From positions 6,758,001 to 6,822,000 of the forward strand of contig NZ_CP026652.1 of assembly GCF_002946835.1 (NCBI RefSeq): a stretch of DNA of 64,000 nt, written 5' to 3'. The position numbers and the translations under genes are program-made. This document shows, piece by piece, positions 26,021 to 35,427 of the stretch. Under the pieces are notes generated by a model. It saw only the letters and a list, made by a program, of their open reading frames with translations. It was not told the DNA's origin and searched no databases. The first letter of the stretch is position 1. Each line of letters opens with the position of its first letter. Source of the DNA: Streptomyces dengpaensis. GTDB taxonomy: Bacteria > Actinomycetota > Actinomycetes > Streptomycetales > Streptomycetaceae.

Positions 26021-26887
26021 ATGCCGAACCTGCCCGATGTCGTGCTGTGGTCGATACCCGCCTTTGTGCTGCTCACCGTGATCGAGATGGTGAGCGTCCG
26101 GATCCACCCGGACGAGGACGCGGCAGGGTACGAGGCGAAGGACGCCGCGGCGAGTGTCGGCATGGGACTCGGGAGTCTCGCGTTCGACTTCCTGTGGAAG
26201 ATCCCGATCGTCGCCATCTACACGGCGGTCTACGAGCTGACGCCGCTTCGCGTGCCCGTCCTGTGGTGGACCGTGCCGCTGATGCTGCTCGCGCAGGACT
26301 TCTTCTACTACTGGTCCCACCGCGGGCACCACGTCATCCGCATCCTGTGGGCCTGCCACGTCGTCCACCACTCCAGCCGGAAGTTCAACCTCACCACCGC
26401 ACTGCGCCAGCCGTGGACATCGCTCACCGTGTGGCCCTTCTACCTCCCGCTCATCGCCCTCGGTGTGCATCCCGCGGCGCTCGCCTTCTGCTCGTCGGCG
26501 AACCTCGTCTACCAGTTCTGGATCCACACCGAGCGGATCGACAGGATGCCCCGGTGGTTCGAGTTCGTCTTCAACACGCCCTCGCACCACCGCGTCCATC
26601 ACGCCTCCCAAGGCGGCTATCTGGACCGCAACTTCGGGGGGATCCTCATCGTCTGGGACCGGCTCTTCGGATCGTTCGTCCTGGAGACCGAGCGGCCCGT
26701 CTACGGGCTCACCAAGAACATCACCACCTACAACCCGCTGCGCGTGGCCACCCATGAGTATGTCTCCATCGCCAGGGACCTGAAGGCGGCGGCGAGTTGG
26801 CGCGAGCGGGCGGGGCGGGTGTTCCGGGGGCCCGGCTGGCAGCCGGTGGCCGCGCCGGACCAGCCGGTCGAGGAGCCCGTCGCGTGA
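26021..26887 (+). CDS. Sterol desaturase/fatty acid hydroxylase superfamily membrane protein
   Basis: A 288-residue diiron membrane enzyme. The eight-histidine signature is complete: SHRGHH (about residue 100), HVVHHSS (about 116), and SHHRVHH (about 190). There are four to five membrane helices (ALVLWSIPAFVLLTVIEMVS-like start; PLMLLAQDFFYYW; TVWPFYLPLIALGV). The closest relatives by architecture include alkylglycerol monooxygenase (TMEM195/AGMO) and bacterial sterol desaturases. It overlaps the lysoplasmalogenase start by GTGA, so the two are co-translated, which hints at ether-lipid metabolism. Confidence 0.88.
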   Translation: MPNLPDVVLWSIPAFVLLTVIEMVSVRIHPDEDAAGYEAKDAAASVGMGLGSLAFDFLWKIPIVAIYTAVYELTPLRVPVLWWTVPLMLLAQDFFYYWSHRGHHVIRILWACHVVHHSSRKFNLTTALRQPWTSLTVWPFYLPLIALGVHPAALAFCSSANLVYQFWIHTERIDRMPRWFEFVFNTPSHHRVHHASQGGYLDRNFGGILIVWDRLFGSFVLETERPVYGLTKNITTYNPLRVATHEYVSIARDLKAAASWRERAGRVFRGPGWQPVAAPDQPVEEPVA

Positions 26888-27579
26888 ACGAGCGCCACGG
26901 GCGCGTGCTGCTCGGTGCCTTCGCCCTCGCGGCGGTCGTGGACCTCGTCTCGCTCGCCGCCGGGTTCGACGCCGGGCACACGGTCGCCAAGCCCCTCCTG
27001 ATGCCCCTGCTCGCGGCCCACGTGGTCGTACGCGGGGGCCCGCGGCTCCTGGTCGCCGCCCTGCTGTGCGGCTGGGGCGGCGACGTACTGCTCCTGTCCG
27101 ACGCCGACGCGGCGTTCCTCATGGGGATGACGTCGTTCGCGGCGGGGCACGTCTGCTACCTGCTGCTGTTCCGGAACAGCGGGCCCCTGCGCGAAAACGG
27201 GGCTCCACGCGCGCGTGGCGCCTGGCTCGCGGGCGGGTACGCCGTCGCCCTGGTCGTCACCGTCACCCTCCTGTGGCCCGACCTCCCCGCAGACCTCCGC
27301 GTCCCCGTCGCGGGCTACAGCCTGCTGCTGACCGCGATGGCGTACGGGGCCACGAGGCTCGGGTTCGTCGCGGGTCTCGGCGGCGCCCTGTTCATGCTCT
27401 CCGACGCGCTCATCGCCACCGGAGTCGCCGACCGGCCCCAGCTCCCGAGACCGGACCTCTGGATCATGCTCACGTACGCCGCGGCCCAGTTCCTGCTGGT
27501 CCGCGGTGTGCTGGGCAGCCTCGGCGCGCGGTCCGCGCCAGCGGCGGCGCACGGTGCGATGCGCTCAACCACCCCCTGA
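26884..27579 (+). CDS. Lysoplasmalogenase (YhhN/TMEM86 family)
   Basis: A 231-residue multi-pass membrane protein with seven to eight helices. GTG 26884 overlaps the upstream stop. YhhN-family landmarks are AGFDAGHTVAKPLLMPLLAA, LCGWGGDVLLLSDADAAFLM (the conserved Asp pair) and GALFMLSDALIATGV. The family hydrolyses the vinyl-ether bond of lysoplasmalogens. In the genome it is paired with a TMEM195-like hydroxylase, making a small ether-lipid degradation module plausible. Confidence 0.85.
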   Translation: MNERHGRVLLGAFALAAVVDLVSLAAGFDAGHTVAKPLLMPLLAAHVVVRGGPRLLVAALLCGWGGDVLLLSDADAAFLMGMTSFAAGHVCYLLLFRNSGPLRENGAPRARGAWLAGGYAVALVVTVTLLWPDLPADLRVPVAGYSLLLTAMAYGATRLGFVAGLGGALFMLSDALIATGVADRPQLPRPDLWIMLTYAAAQFLLVRGVLGSLGARSAPAAAHGAMRSTTP

Positions 27580-27654
27580 GCGCATCCACCGTCGTCCCGC
27601 GCGAACAGGCCCCGCGTCCTGCGCGCCACCCTCAAGGCGCCCGTCGCCACCGGC

Positions 27655-28692
27655 TCATGACCATCTGATGGGCGGTGGCAGAGCCGTCAGCACGCCCGAG
27701 ACCGCGACGACCACGCCCAGTGCCACGACCTCCGCACGCGCGGGGGCGCAGGCGCTGAGCGGGTCCGCGGCCCGGCGCAGGCGGAAGCGGGCGCGGACGG
27801 CGAGTACGGCGACGGCGGCCACGAGGAGCAGCTTGGCGAGCAGGGCGCGCCCGTAGGCCGTCGTGGTCAGCTGGTCCAGGACCGTGCCGGGCGGCATACG
27901 GCGCAGCGCGCTCCACGTGCCCGTGACGGTGATCGCCGCGAACAGAACGGCCGCCACGCGCGCGTAGAGGCCGAGCAGCGCGACACCGGCCTCCGAAGGA
28001 CGCCCCCTGCGCAGCATCCGCAGGACGTGCAGCAGACCGCCCGCCCACAGTGCAGCGCAGGTCAGGTGAACGAGCGTCAGACCGGAGCCGACCAGCGGGC
28101 CGTGCTCCGCCGTGGGGTGCGCGCGCAGCGCCTCCGCGACGGCCACGGCGGCCAGCGGCCACACCTGGGTGACCGGCCGCCGCGAGAGGGCGCACAGCCC
28201 GGCCACGACGAACGCGTTGACCTCCAGGAGCGCCAGCTTGCCGTCCCGGGTCTCGTAGAGCCCGCCGACGTCCACGTCGGAGAGACGGCTCGGCAGCAGA
28301 TTGCCGGTCGCCACGACGGAAGCGAGCCCCAGCGCCGCGACGAACCCGGCGGCAGCGGCGAAGGGCGCCCAGCTGCGCGGTACGTCCCCCGACGGAGCAC
28401 CGGGCACACGGCGGGCCAGCCGGGCCGCGAACAGCTCGCCCGCGGGAACGCACAGCGCCGCGAACAGGACCGTACGCAGCAGGGCGATACCGCCGGCGCC
28501 CGGGGCCGCGGCCTCGCCCGTACCGTCCAGTGCGGTGCGCGGGCCGAGCAGGGGGACCAGGGCCGCGACGGCCACCAGGGCGAGCACGGCGACGGCCCGT
28601 CCGACGGCCCGGCGCCGCGCCGGCTCGCTCGCGTCCGCCACCTCGGCTGTCGGGCGTATCAAGGTCACCTCAAGTTCTTCGCCAGAAGTCAC
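27655..28692 (-). CDS. CopD-domain copper transport/resistance membrane protein
   Basis: A 345-residue protein with about eight membrane helices, MTSGEELEVTLIRPTAEVAD. The CopD region includes LTLVHLTCAALWAGGLLHVL (conserved His and Trp) and YARVAAVLFAAITVTGTWSA, then TAYGRALLAKLLLVAAVAVL. It probably takes up or handles copper in the membrane. No copC, copper chaperone or oxidase gene is adjacent in this window. The start could be a few codons downstream. Confidence 0.8.
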   Translation of the reverse strand: MTSGEELEVTLIRPTAEVADASEPARRRAVGRAVAVLALVAVAALVPLLGPRTALDGTGEAAAPGAGGIALLRTVLFAALCVPAGELFAARLARRVPGAPSGDVPRSWAPFAAAAGFVAALGLASVVATGNLLPSRLSDVDVGGLYETRDGKLALLEVNAFVVAGLCALSRRPVTQVWPLAAVAVAEALRAHPTAEHGPLVGSGLTLVHLTCAALWAGGLLHVLRMLRRGRPSEAGVALLGLYARVAAVLFAAITVTGTWSALRRMPPGTVLDQLTTTAYGRALLAKLLLVAAVAVLAVRARFRLRRAADPLSACAPARAEVVALGVVVAVSGVLTALPPPIRWS

Positions 28693-28820
28693 AGATCAGG
28701 TCAAGTGCGGTGAAACAACTGGCGAAACGCCATTCCGCCCATAGGTATGTTTACGGTCGCCCCGCGGCTCAGGCCCGCCGGGGGCGAATCAGCCACCCCG
28801 CCATCCCCGCCCTCCCCGGC

Positions 28821-30221
28821 TCACGCCCATCGCGCCGCGTCCGTCCCCCAAGGCCCCGGCGGCCGTGCCCAGTCGGCGGGCCCGCCCGCGAAGGAGACCG
28901 GCGGCAGGGCGTACCGCAGGCGCCCGAACCCGCTGTCCCGCTCGGCGAGCCAGGCATCCGGCCGGTCGTACCCCAGGACGTCCGCCGCGCCGGAATCGAC
29001 GCGCCCCGCCTCACCCCGCTCGATCCCGGCGGTGAGCCACGCCGCGGTCCGCGCCAGCGCCAGCCGTACGACGCGGCCGTCCCCTTGCTCCGACTGCTCG
29101 GCCAGCGCGCGCAGCACGGCCGCCGCCAGGAGATACCCCGTCCCGTGGTCGAGGGCCTGCGCGGGCAGCGCACCCGGCCGCTCCGGCGACCCCTCCGTCG
29201 CGGCGATCCCGGTGGCCGCCTGCACCAGGCTGTCGAATCCCCGCCGCTCACCCCACGGCCCGTACGCCCCCCACGCCGACAACTGCGCCACGATCAGCCC
29301 GGGCCTGCGCTCGGCCAGCGCCTCGGGCGAGAGCCCGAACCGGTCCAGGGCACCCGGGCGGTACCCGGTGACGACGACGTCCGCCGCCGCGAGCAGTTCG
29401 TCGAAGGTGCGCCGGCCGGTCGTCAGGTCCAGCCTCGCCGACCGCTTCCCGAAGCCCGTGTCCGCGTGCGCGTCCGGGTCTTCCGGCAGGTGCGGCGCGT
29501 CCAGGCGCAGCACGTCCGCCCCCAGCAGGGCGAGCGTGCGGGTGGCGACCGGGCCCGCGATGACCCGGCTCAGGTCCAGGACGCGCACCCCGGCGGCGGG
29601 CAGCAGCGGATCGCCGTCGAGCGGGGCGCGTACCCGCGCGCGCGTGCTGCCCACCCGGTCGCGCTCGACCAACGGCCGCTCGGCCACCGCGACTCCCTGC
29701 TCGTGCGCGGCCCACTCCTCGGCCGTGCGCAGCGCGACGGCGAGGCCGCCGGCGGCGTACACCGTCATCTCCACCTCCCGCGCGGACCGCTCGGCGAGCA
29801 GACGCGCCATGTCCTCCACGGTCGCGTCGTCCGCCAGTCCCAACGCGCGGAGCAGCCGCGCCCGGTGATGCGGATAGTTCGCGTGCGTCCGGACCCAGCC
29901 GTCCGCCGCCCGCCAGAACCGCGACAGCGGCGCGAAGCTGACCGGCGCGCGCCCGCCCAGCAGCAGATGCCGCTCGCTGACGAAAGCGGTGGCCACGGCT
30001 CCGTCGTCCACCGTCACGCGCGGCACCTTCGCGAGACCGGTCCGCCGTGCTGCCAGCTCGGATGCCGCCAGCGCGCACGCGCCCACACAGGCCCGCGCCA
30101 ACTCCCGTACAGGCAGCCGGGCTTCCAGCGCATCCCCACGCACTACGGTCGAAACCCGGTTGAGCAGCGCGGGGTCTCCGCCCAGCCCCTTCCACACCAC
30201 AGCCATCGGTGAACGCGTCAT
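28821..30221 (-). CDS. CaiB/BaiF family CoA transferase
   Basis: A 466-residue protein from MTRSPMAVVWKGLGGDPALL; longer frames upstream are possible. The type III CoA-transferase core is recognisable: AAGVRVLDLSRVIAGPVATR, LLGADVLRLDAPHLPEDPDA (the position of the catalytic Asp), FGKRSARLDLTTG, ADVVVTGYRPGALDRFGLSP, then LSAWGAYGPWGERRGFDSLV and AATGIAATEG. A roughly 200-residue N-terminal part is partly a second, degenerate copy. The substrate is unknown and no dehydrogenase or ligase partner is adjacent. Confidence 0.83.
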   Translation of the reverse strand: MTRSPMAVVWKGLGGDPALLNRVSTVVRGDALEARLPVRELARACVGACALAASELAARRTGLAKVPRVTVDDGAVATAFVSERHLLLGGRAPVSFAPLSRFWRAADGWVRTHANYPHHRARLLRALGLADDATVEDMARLLAERSAREVEMTVYAAGGLAVALRTAEEWAAHEQGVAVAERPLVERDRVGSTRARVRAPLDGDPLLPAAGVRVLDLSRVIAGPVATRTLALLGADVLRLDAPHLPEDPDAHADTGFGKRSARLDLTTGRRTFDELLAAADVVVTGYRPGALDRFGLSPEALAERRPGLIVAQLSAWGAYGPWGERRGFDSLVQAATGIAATEGSPERPGALPAQALDHGTGYLLAAAVLRALAEQSEQGDGRVVRLALARTAAWLTAGIERGEAGRVDSGAADVLGYDRPDAWLAERDSGFGRLRYALPPVSFAGGPADWARPPGPWGTDAARWA

Positions 30222-30360
30222 ACCCGCACTATGCCGGTGAACTCGATCAACAGGGCAGGCGCCCAGTGACGCTTTCTTCGTCGCCGTCGGCTCCCCGCCC
30301 GGCGCCATGGCCATCCGCTCGGGACAGCCATGGCGCCGGCGGCGCGGGTGAGGCGCTGGG

Positions 30361-31887
30361 CTACTTGACCGCTCGCAGCGCGTTGACGATTCCGAATCCG
30401 TAGAAACCGTTCACACGCTCGCCGCCCTCGCAGGTGGCGTCCACGACGCCGTCGCCGTTCCCGTCGTACGGGTCGGCCGGGCAGCCCGGGTTGTCCGCCT
30501 GGGCCTTCAGCAGCGCCTGGAGCTGCGCCGGAGAGGCCCAGTGGTACTTGGACTTCAGCAGCGCCGCGACACCCGCCACGTGCGGCGTCGCCATCGACGT
30601 GCCCTGCAGGAAGCCGTACTGGTTGTTCGGCATGGTGGAGAGGATGCGGCCGTTCTTCGACGGCGTGTCGGGGATCTGGAACCTGTCGCCGCCCGGCGCC
30701 GCGACATCGATGACACCGTCGCCGTAGCTGGAGAAGTACGACTTGGCGCTCTTGACGCCGGTCGAGCTGACCGTGACGACGCCCGGCAGCTGGGTCGGCA
30801 CGTCGAAGCACTCGTGCGGGTCGATCGTGCGGGTGACCGGCGTCGAGTCGTCGGGGCTGGACTCGTCGACGATCGCGTCCGAGTCGAGGTCGTGGTTGGA
30901 GTTGCCCGCCGCCGCGACGTTGAGGGTGCCCTTCTTCTGGGCGTACAGCTGGGCCCTGTTGACCGCGTCGACAATGGCGCGCTGATCGGGGTCGTCCACG
31001 CAGTTGTACAGCCACGGGTCGACGTAGTAGCTGTTGTTGGTGATCTCGACGCCGTGGTCGGCGGCGAACACGAAGGCGCAGACGACGCTCTCCGGGAAGA
31101 AGAGCTGGCCCGCGTCCGGCTCGGCCACCGTGATGCCCGCGACCTTCGCACCGGGCGCCACACCGGCGACACCGACGCCGTTGCGGGCCGCGGCGATCTC
31201 GCCCGCGACATGCGTGCCGTGGTAGTGGTCGGCGTCCACCGGACGCCAGGAGCCGTACGTGGTGTCCGGCTTGCCGCCCACGCAGTTCGCGGACTGCGAG
31301 GCGGAGAAGTTCGGGGCGATGTCCGGGTGGGTGTCGTCGACGCCGGTGTCGATCACGGCGACGGTCACGTTCTCGCTGCCCGGGTTGATCTTCGCGGCCT
31401 TGTCGGCTCCGATGGCCCGCAGGTCCCACTGGTCGGCCTCGAGGGGCTCCTCGCCCGCCGTGGCGCTCCGCGCGACCTTGGCAGCCTCCGCGGCCGACAG
31501 CATCTGCACCGCGCCCTCGTCCGTCGTCCCCACGGGCGCCAGCGGCGCCGTCCGGGTCGCACCCGCCGACTGCACTCCGCGCACCGCGCGCATCTGCTTC
31601 CCGAAGTCCGGGTTGGCGGAGTGGACGACGATCACGCCGATCTTCTCGTACGCGATGACGACGGTGCCGTCGGCCGCCGCGATCGCTTTCTTCACCGCCG
31701 CGATCGTGCGGTGATCCGTGCTGGTGTTGACCACGTACGCCATTTTCGGGCTGTCCGCGTTCGTCGCGGCGGGCGCCGTGCGCGGGGCGGCCGACGCGAC
31801 GCCCGGCAGGAAGCCGAGCGAGGCGGTGAGCGACAGAACGACCGGCACCGCGAGGGCGAGGCGGCGTCTGGACCGCAGATGAGCCAT
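30361..31887 (-). CDS. Secreted S8 subtilisin-like serine protease
   Basis: A 508-residue preproprotein. Signal peptide (RSRRRLALAVPVVLSLTASL) ending near residue 34 (VASAA), an inhibitor I9-like propeptide to about 145, then the subtilase domain with Asp180 (VAVIDTGVDDTHPDI), His223 (HYHGTHVAGE), oxyanion Asn329 (AAAGNSN) and Ser431 (GTSMATPHVAGV). The C-terminus is short and lacks an anchor. A run of GGAGATCCC gives the ribosome site. It is a probable extracellular protease of the kind regulated during development; no cognate inhibitor gene is adjacent. Confidence 0.92.
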   Translation of the reverse strand: MAHLRSRRRLALAVPVVLSLTASLGFLPGVASAAPRTAPAATNADSPKMAYVVNTSTDHRTIAAVKKAIAAADGTVVIAYEKIGVIVVHSANPDFGKQMRAVRGVQSAGATRTAPLAPVGTTDEGAVQMLSAAEAAKVARSATAGEEPLEADQWDLRAIGADKAAKINPGSENVTVAVIDTGVDDTHPDIAPNFSASQSANCVGGKPDTTYGSWRPVDADHYHGTHVAGEIAAARNGVGVAGVAPGAKVAGITVAEPDAGQLFFPESVVCAFVFAADHGVEITNNSYYVDPWLYNCVDDPDQRAIVDAVNRAQLYAQKKGTLNVAAAGNSNHDLDSDAIVDESSPDDSTPVTRTIDPHECFDVPTQLPGVVTVSSTGVKSAKSYFSSYGDGVIDVAAPGGDRFQIPDTPSKNGRILSTMPNNQYGFLQGTSMATPHVAGVAALLKSKYHWASPAQLQALLKAQADNPGCPADPYDGNGDGVVDATCEGGERVNGFYGFGIVNALRAVK

Positions 31888-32288
31888 GGGATCTCCACAT
31901 CATCCGGAAAACGAAGCTGCCCGAACACAGGTGGTGCCCGGGCAGGTACATGACGGAGTGGTGCAGGCCGAAGCTATCCCGCGCCCGACCTGGCCAGCAA
32001 TGACTTCCGGCGATGTTCTGAAGACGACTTCGAAAGAAGCCGGGGGAGTTGAACCGGTCCACGCGTGGCGCCGTGACGTTGAGCAGGGAGCCCGAGGACG
32101 ATCGAGCCCCCCGTTGGATCACGTAGGGAGCCGAGCCGTCGTTCCCGGTCACGTGATCCACGTCATTGTGAGGTCAAAACCGCATGTCAGAGCCAATGTC
32201 GGACCCAATGTCAGACCGTAAGTCAGATCGCATGTCCGTACCGAGTCCCGCCCCGTCCACCGTCGCACCCGCAACGCGAGGAGACACC
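31888..32288. other. Long intergenic/leader region with five 12-bp repeats
   Basis: Between the divergent protease and DUF485 genes. It contains a CACGTG palindrome at 32150-32155, and at 32184-32243 five degenerate 12-bp units (ATGTCAGAGCCA, ATGTCGGACCCA, ATGTCAGACCGT, AAGTCAGATCGC, ATGTCCGTACCG), four starting with an in-frame ATG. These would encode repeats of MSxP if used as the DUF485 start. I see no other gene. Confidence 0.6.
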
Positions 32289-32645
32289 GTGGTCACCGAC
32301 GCACCACCACCTCCGGAAGCCGGAACCCATCTCCCCTCCACCGAGGAGTTCATCGAGATGCAGGAGAGCGCGGAGTTCGGTGAACTGCGCCGCTCCTACC
32401 GCTCCTTCGCCTTCCCGCTGACCGTCGGCTTCATCGTCTGGTACTTGCTGTACGTCCTGCTCTCGAACTACGCGGGCGACTTCATGGGCACCAAGGTGTT
32501 CGGCAACATCAATGTCGCCCTGGTGCTCGGACTCGCCCAGTTCCTCACCACGTTCCTCATCGCCTGGTGGTACGCGCGGCACGCCGCCGCGAAGCTCGAC
32601 CCCAAGGCCGAGGCCATCAAGTCCCGCATGGAGGACGGCGCATGA
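32289..32645 (+). CDS. DUF485 small membrane protein, partner of the acetate permease
   Basis: A 118-residue protein if the GTG at 32289 is used, because GAGGAG lies 6 nt upstream; the frame is open from ATG 32184, which would add 35 residues of MSEPMSDPMSDRKSDRMSVP type. Two membrane helices: FAFPLTVGFIVWYLLYVLLS and NVALVLGLAQFLTTFLIAWW. DUF485 proteins are typically encoded just before ActP-like symporters, as here, and overlap them (ATGA). Likely a small accessory subunit. Confidence 0.85.
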   Translation: MVTDAPPPPEAGTHLPSTEEFIEMQESAEFGELRRSYRSFAFPLTVGFIVWYLLYVLLSNYAGDFMGTKVFGNINVALVLGLAQFLTTFLIAWWYARHAAAKLDPKAEAIKSRMEDGA

Positions 32646-34291
32646 GTCCCGTTCAGACGACTGTCCTGGCCGCCGGTGAGCGGTCCTTCCTGGCCGCCGG
32701 TGAGGCCAGTGAGCACCGGCCGCTGATCATCACCCTGTTCGCGGTGTTCGTCGTCGCGACCCTCGTCATCACCGTATGGGCGGGTCGCCAGACCAAGGAC
32801 GCCGCCGACTTCTACGCCGGCGGACGGCAGTTCACCGGCTTCCAGAACGGCCTGGCCGTCTCCGGTGACTACATGTCCGCCGCGTCCTTCCTCGGCATCG
32901 CCGGCGCCATCGCCCTCTTCGGGTACGACGGCTTCCTGTACTCCATCGGCTTCCTGGTCGCCTGGCTCGTCGCCCTGCTCCTGGTCGCCGAGCCGCTGCG
33001 CAACTCCGGCCGCTACACGATGGGCGACGTCCTCGCGTACCGCATGCGCCAGCGCCCGGTCCGTACGGCGGCGGGCACCTCCACGATCGTGGTGTCGATC
33101 TTCTACCTGCTGGCCCAGATGGCGGGCGCGGGCGTCCTGGTCTCGCTGCTCCTCGGCATCACCAGCGACGGCGGCAAGATCGGCATCGTCGCCCTGGTCG
33201 GCGTCCTGATGATCGTGTACGTCACCGTCGGCGGGATGAAGGGCACCACCTGGGTGCAGATGGTCAAGGCGGTGCTGCTGATGGCCGGCGCCCTGCTGCT
33301 CACCTTCCTGGTGCTGCTGAAGTTCAACTTCAACATCTCCGACCTGCTCGGCTCGGCGGCCGACAACAGCGGCAAGGGCGCTCCCTTCCTGGAGCCCGGC
33401 CTCAAGTACGGCCTCTCGTCCCTGACCAAGCTGGACTTCATCTCCCTGGGCATGGCGCTGGTCCTGGGCACCGCGGGCCTGCCGCACATCCTGATCCGCT
33501 TCTACACGGTGCCCACGGCCAAGACCGCGCGGAAGTCGGTGAACTGGGCGATCGCCCTCATCGGCAGCTTCTACCTGATGACCCTCGCCCTCGGCTTCGG
33601 CGCCGCCGCGCTGATCAAACCGGACGAGATCATCGCCTCCAACAAGGCGGGCAACACGGCGGCACCCCTGCTCGCACTGCACCTGGGAGGCGTCGATTCC
33701 AGCTGGGGCGCCATCCTGCTCGCCTCCATCTCCGCCGTCGCCTTCGCCACGATCCTCGCGGTCGTCGCCGGTCTGACGCTGGCCTCGTCCTCCTCGTTCG
33801 CGCACGACATCTACGCGAACGTCATCAAGAAGGGGCAGGCCACAGAGAAGCAGGAGGTCAGCGCCGCCCGCTACGCGACCATCGCCATCGGTGCCGTGTC
33901 CATCGGCCTCGGCGCCCTCGCCCGTGACCTGAACGTCGCCGGTCTGGTCGCGCTCGCCTTCGCGGTCGCCGCGTCCGCCAACCTGCCGACGATCCTCTAC
34001 AGCCTCTTCTGGAAGCGGTTCACCACGCAGGGAGCGCTCTGGTCGATCTACGGCGGTCTCACCACGGCGGTCGGCCTGGTGCTGTTCTCGCCCGTGGTCT
34101 CGGGCAAGCCCACCTCGATGTTCCCCGACGTCGACTTCCACTGGTTCGGGCTGGAGAACCCTGGCATCATCTCGATCCCGGTCGGATTCCTGCTGGGCTG
34201 GCTGGGCACGATCCTGTCCAAGGAGGAGCCGGACGCCGGCAAGTACGCCGAGCTGGAGGTCCGTTCCCTCACGGGCACCGGAGCGCACTGA
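32642..34291 (+). CDS. actP: Cation/acetate symporter ActP-like (SSS family)
   Basis: A 549-residue sodium:solute symporter with about 13 helices. Family signatures are TKDAADFYAGGRQFTGFQNG, LAVSGDYMSAASFLGIAGAI and GTAGLPHILIRFYTVPTAKT. It probably takes up acetate and related short monocarboxylates at low concentration. Translation is coupled to the DUF485 gene by a 4-bp overlap. It ends with a strong terminator at 34307-34336. The specificity is inferred from family and from the DUF485 neighbour. Confidence 0.9.
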   Translation: MSPVQTTVLAAGERSFLAAGEASEHRPLIITLFAVFVVATLVITVWAGRQTKDAADFYAGGRQFTGFQNGLAVSGDYMSAASFLGIAGAIALFGYDGFLYSIGFLVAWLVALLLVAEPLRNSGRYTMGDVLAYRMRQRPVRTAAGTSTIVVSIFYLLAQMAGAGVLVSLLLGITSDGGKIGIVALVGVLMIVYVTVGGMKGTTWVQMVKAVLLMAGALLLTFLVLLKFNFNISDLLGSAADNSGKGAPFLEPGLKYGLSSLTKLDFISLGMALVLGTAGLPHILIRFYTVPTAKTARKSVNWAIALIGSFYLMTLALGFGAAALIKPDEIIASNKAGNTAAPLLALHLGGVDSSWGAILLASISAVAFATILAVVAGLTLASSSSFAHDIYANVIKKGQATEKQEVSAARYATIAIGAVSIGLGALARDLNVAGLVALAFAVAASANLPTILYSLFWKRFTTQGALWSIYGGLTTAVGLVLFSPVVSGKPTSMFPDVDFHWFGLENPGIISIPVGFLLGWLGTILSKEEPDAGKYAELEVRSLTGTGAH

Positions 34292-34306
34292 CTCGTTCCC
34301 CTCGAC

Positions 34307-34336
34307 GGCCGCGTCGTAGATCCCTACGACGCGGCC
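34307..34336 (+). terminator. Terminator of the acetate permease operon
   Basis: Perfect 13-bp arms (34307-34319 and 34324-34336, GGCCGCGTCGTAG and complement) with a 4-nt loop, 15 bp after the permease stop. Confidence 0.78.
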
Positions 34337-34437
34337 GCGCCGTACGCCGTAGGAATGGGCCGATGCCGATGTCAGTCGTGTCACGTAGGCTCACAGATGC
34401 CCGACGCTTGTGATCCGCATCGAGGGAGGGGGCCCAC

Positions 34438-35427
34438 GTGCTCATCGACACCTACGGCCGAGTGGCTACCGACCTGCGCGTTTCATTGACGGACCGATGC
34501 AATCTCCGGTGTACGTACTGCATGCCCGAAGAGGGCCTGCAGTGGCTGGCCAAGCCCGATCTGCTCACGGACGACGAGATCGTCCGCCTGATAGAGATCG
34601 CGGTCACCAGCCTCGGCATCACCGAGGTCCGCTTCACCGGCGGCGAGCCCCTGCTGCGCCCCGGCCTGGTCGGCATCGTCGAACGGGTCGCCGTGCTCGA
34701 GCCCCGCCCCGAGATGTCCCTGACGACCAACGGTATCGGGCTCAAGCGCACCGCGACCGCCCTGAAGGCGGCGGGCCTGGACCGGGTGAACGTCTCGCTG
34801 GACACCCTGCGCCCCGACGTCTTCAAGACCCTCACCCGCCGCGACCGCCACAAGGACGTCATCGCGGGCCTCGAAGCCGCCCGCGACGCGGGCCTCACCC
34901 CGGTCAAGGTCAACTCGGTCCTGATGCCCGGAATGAATGACGACGAGGCCCCTGGCCTGCTGGCCTGGGCGGTGGAGCATGACTACGAGCTCCGCTTCAT
35001 CGAGCAGATGCCCCTGGACGCCCAGCACGGCTGGAAGCGCGACGGCATGGTCACGGCTGGCGACATCCTGACCTCCCTCCGCACCCGGTTCGAGCTCACC
35101 GAGGAGGGCTCCGCTGAGCGGGGTTCCGCCCCCGCCGAGCGCTGGCTCGTCGACGGCGGCCCGCAGCGCGTCGGTGTGATCGCCTCGGTCACCCGCCCGT
35201 TCTGCTCGGCCTGCGACCGTACGCGCCTCACGGCCGACGGCCAGGTCCGCACCTGCCTGTTCGCCACCGAGGAGACGGACCTGCGCGCCGCCCTTCGCTC
35301 CGGCGCCCCCGACGAGGAGATCGCCCGCATATGGCGGGTCGCGATGTGGGGCAAGAAGGCGGGCTCGGGCCTGGACGACCCGTCGTTCCTCCAGCCGGAG
35401 CGCCCGATGTCGGCGATCGGCGGCTGA
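34438..35427 (+). CDS. moaA: GTP 3',8-cyclase MoaA
   Basis: A radical-SAM enzyme of 329 residues that starts molybdenum cofactor synthesis by converting GTP to 3',8-cH2GTP. GTG start with GGGAGGGGG upstream. The N-terminal 4Fe-4S site is C21-x3-C25-x2-C28 (RCNLRCTYCMPEE), with GGEPLLRPG next; the C-terminal cluster is formed by CSACDRTRLTADGQVRTC. The protein ends in the conserved Gly-Gly tail (SAIGG) needed for activity. Other moa genes are absent here. The stop region is duplicated in a repeat array. Confidence 0.95.
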   Translation: MLIDTYGRVATDLRVSLTDRCNLRCTYCMPEEGLQWLAKPDLLTDDEIVRLIEIAVTSLGITEVRFTGGEPLLRPGLVGIVERVAVLEPRPEMSLTTNGIGLKRTATALKAAGLDRVNVSLDTLRPDVFKTLTRRDRHKDVIAGLEAARDAGLTPVKVNSVLMPGMNDDEAPGLLAWAVEHDYELRFIEQMPLDAQHGWKRDGMVTAGDILTSLRTRFELTEEGSAERGSAPAERWLVDGGPQRVGVIASVTRPFCSACDRTRLTADGQVRTCLFATEETDLRAALRSGAPDEEIARIWRVAMWGKKAGSGLDDPSFLQPERPMSAIGG

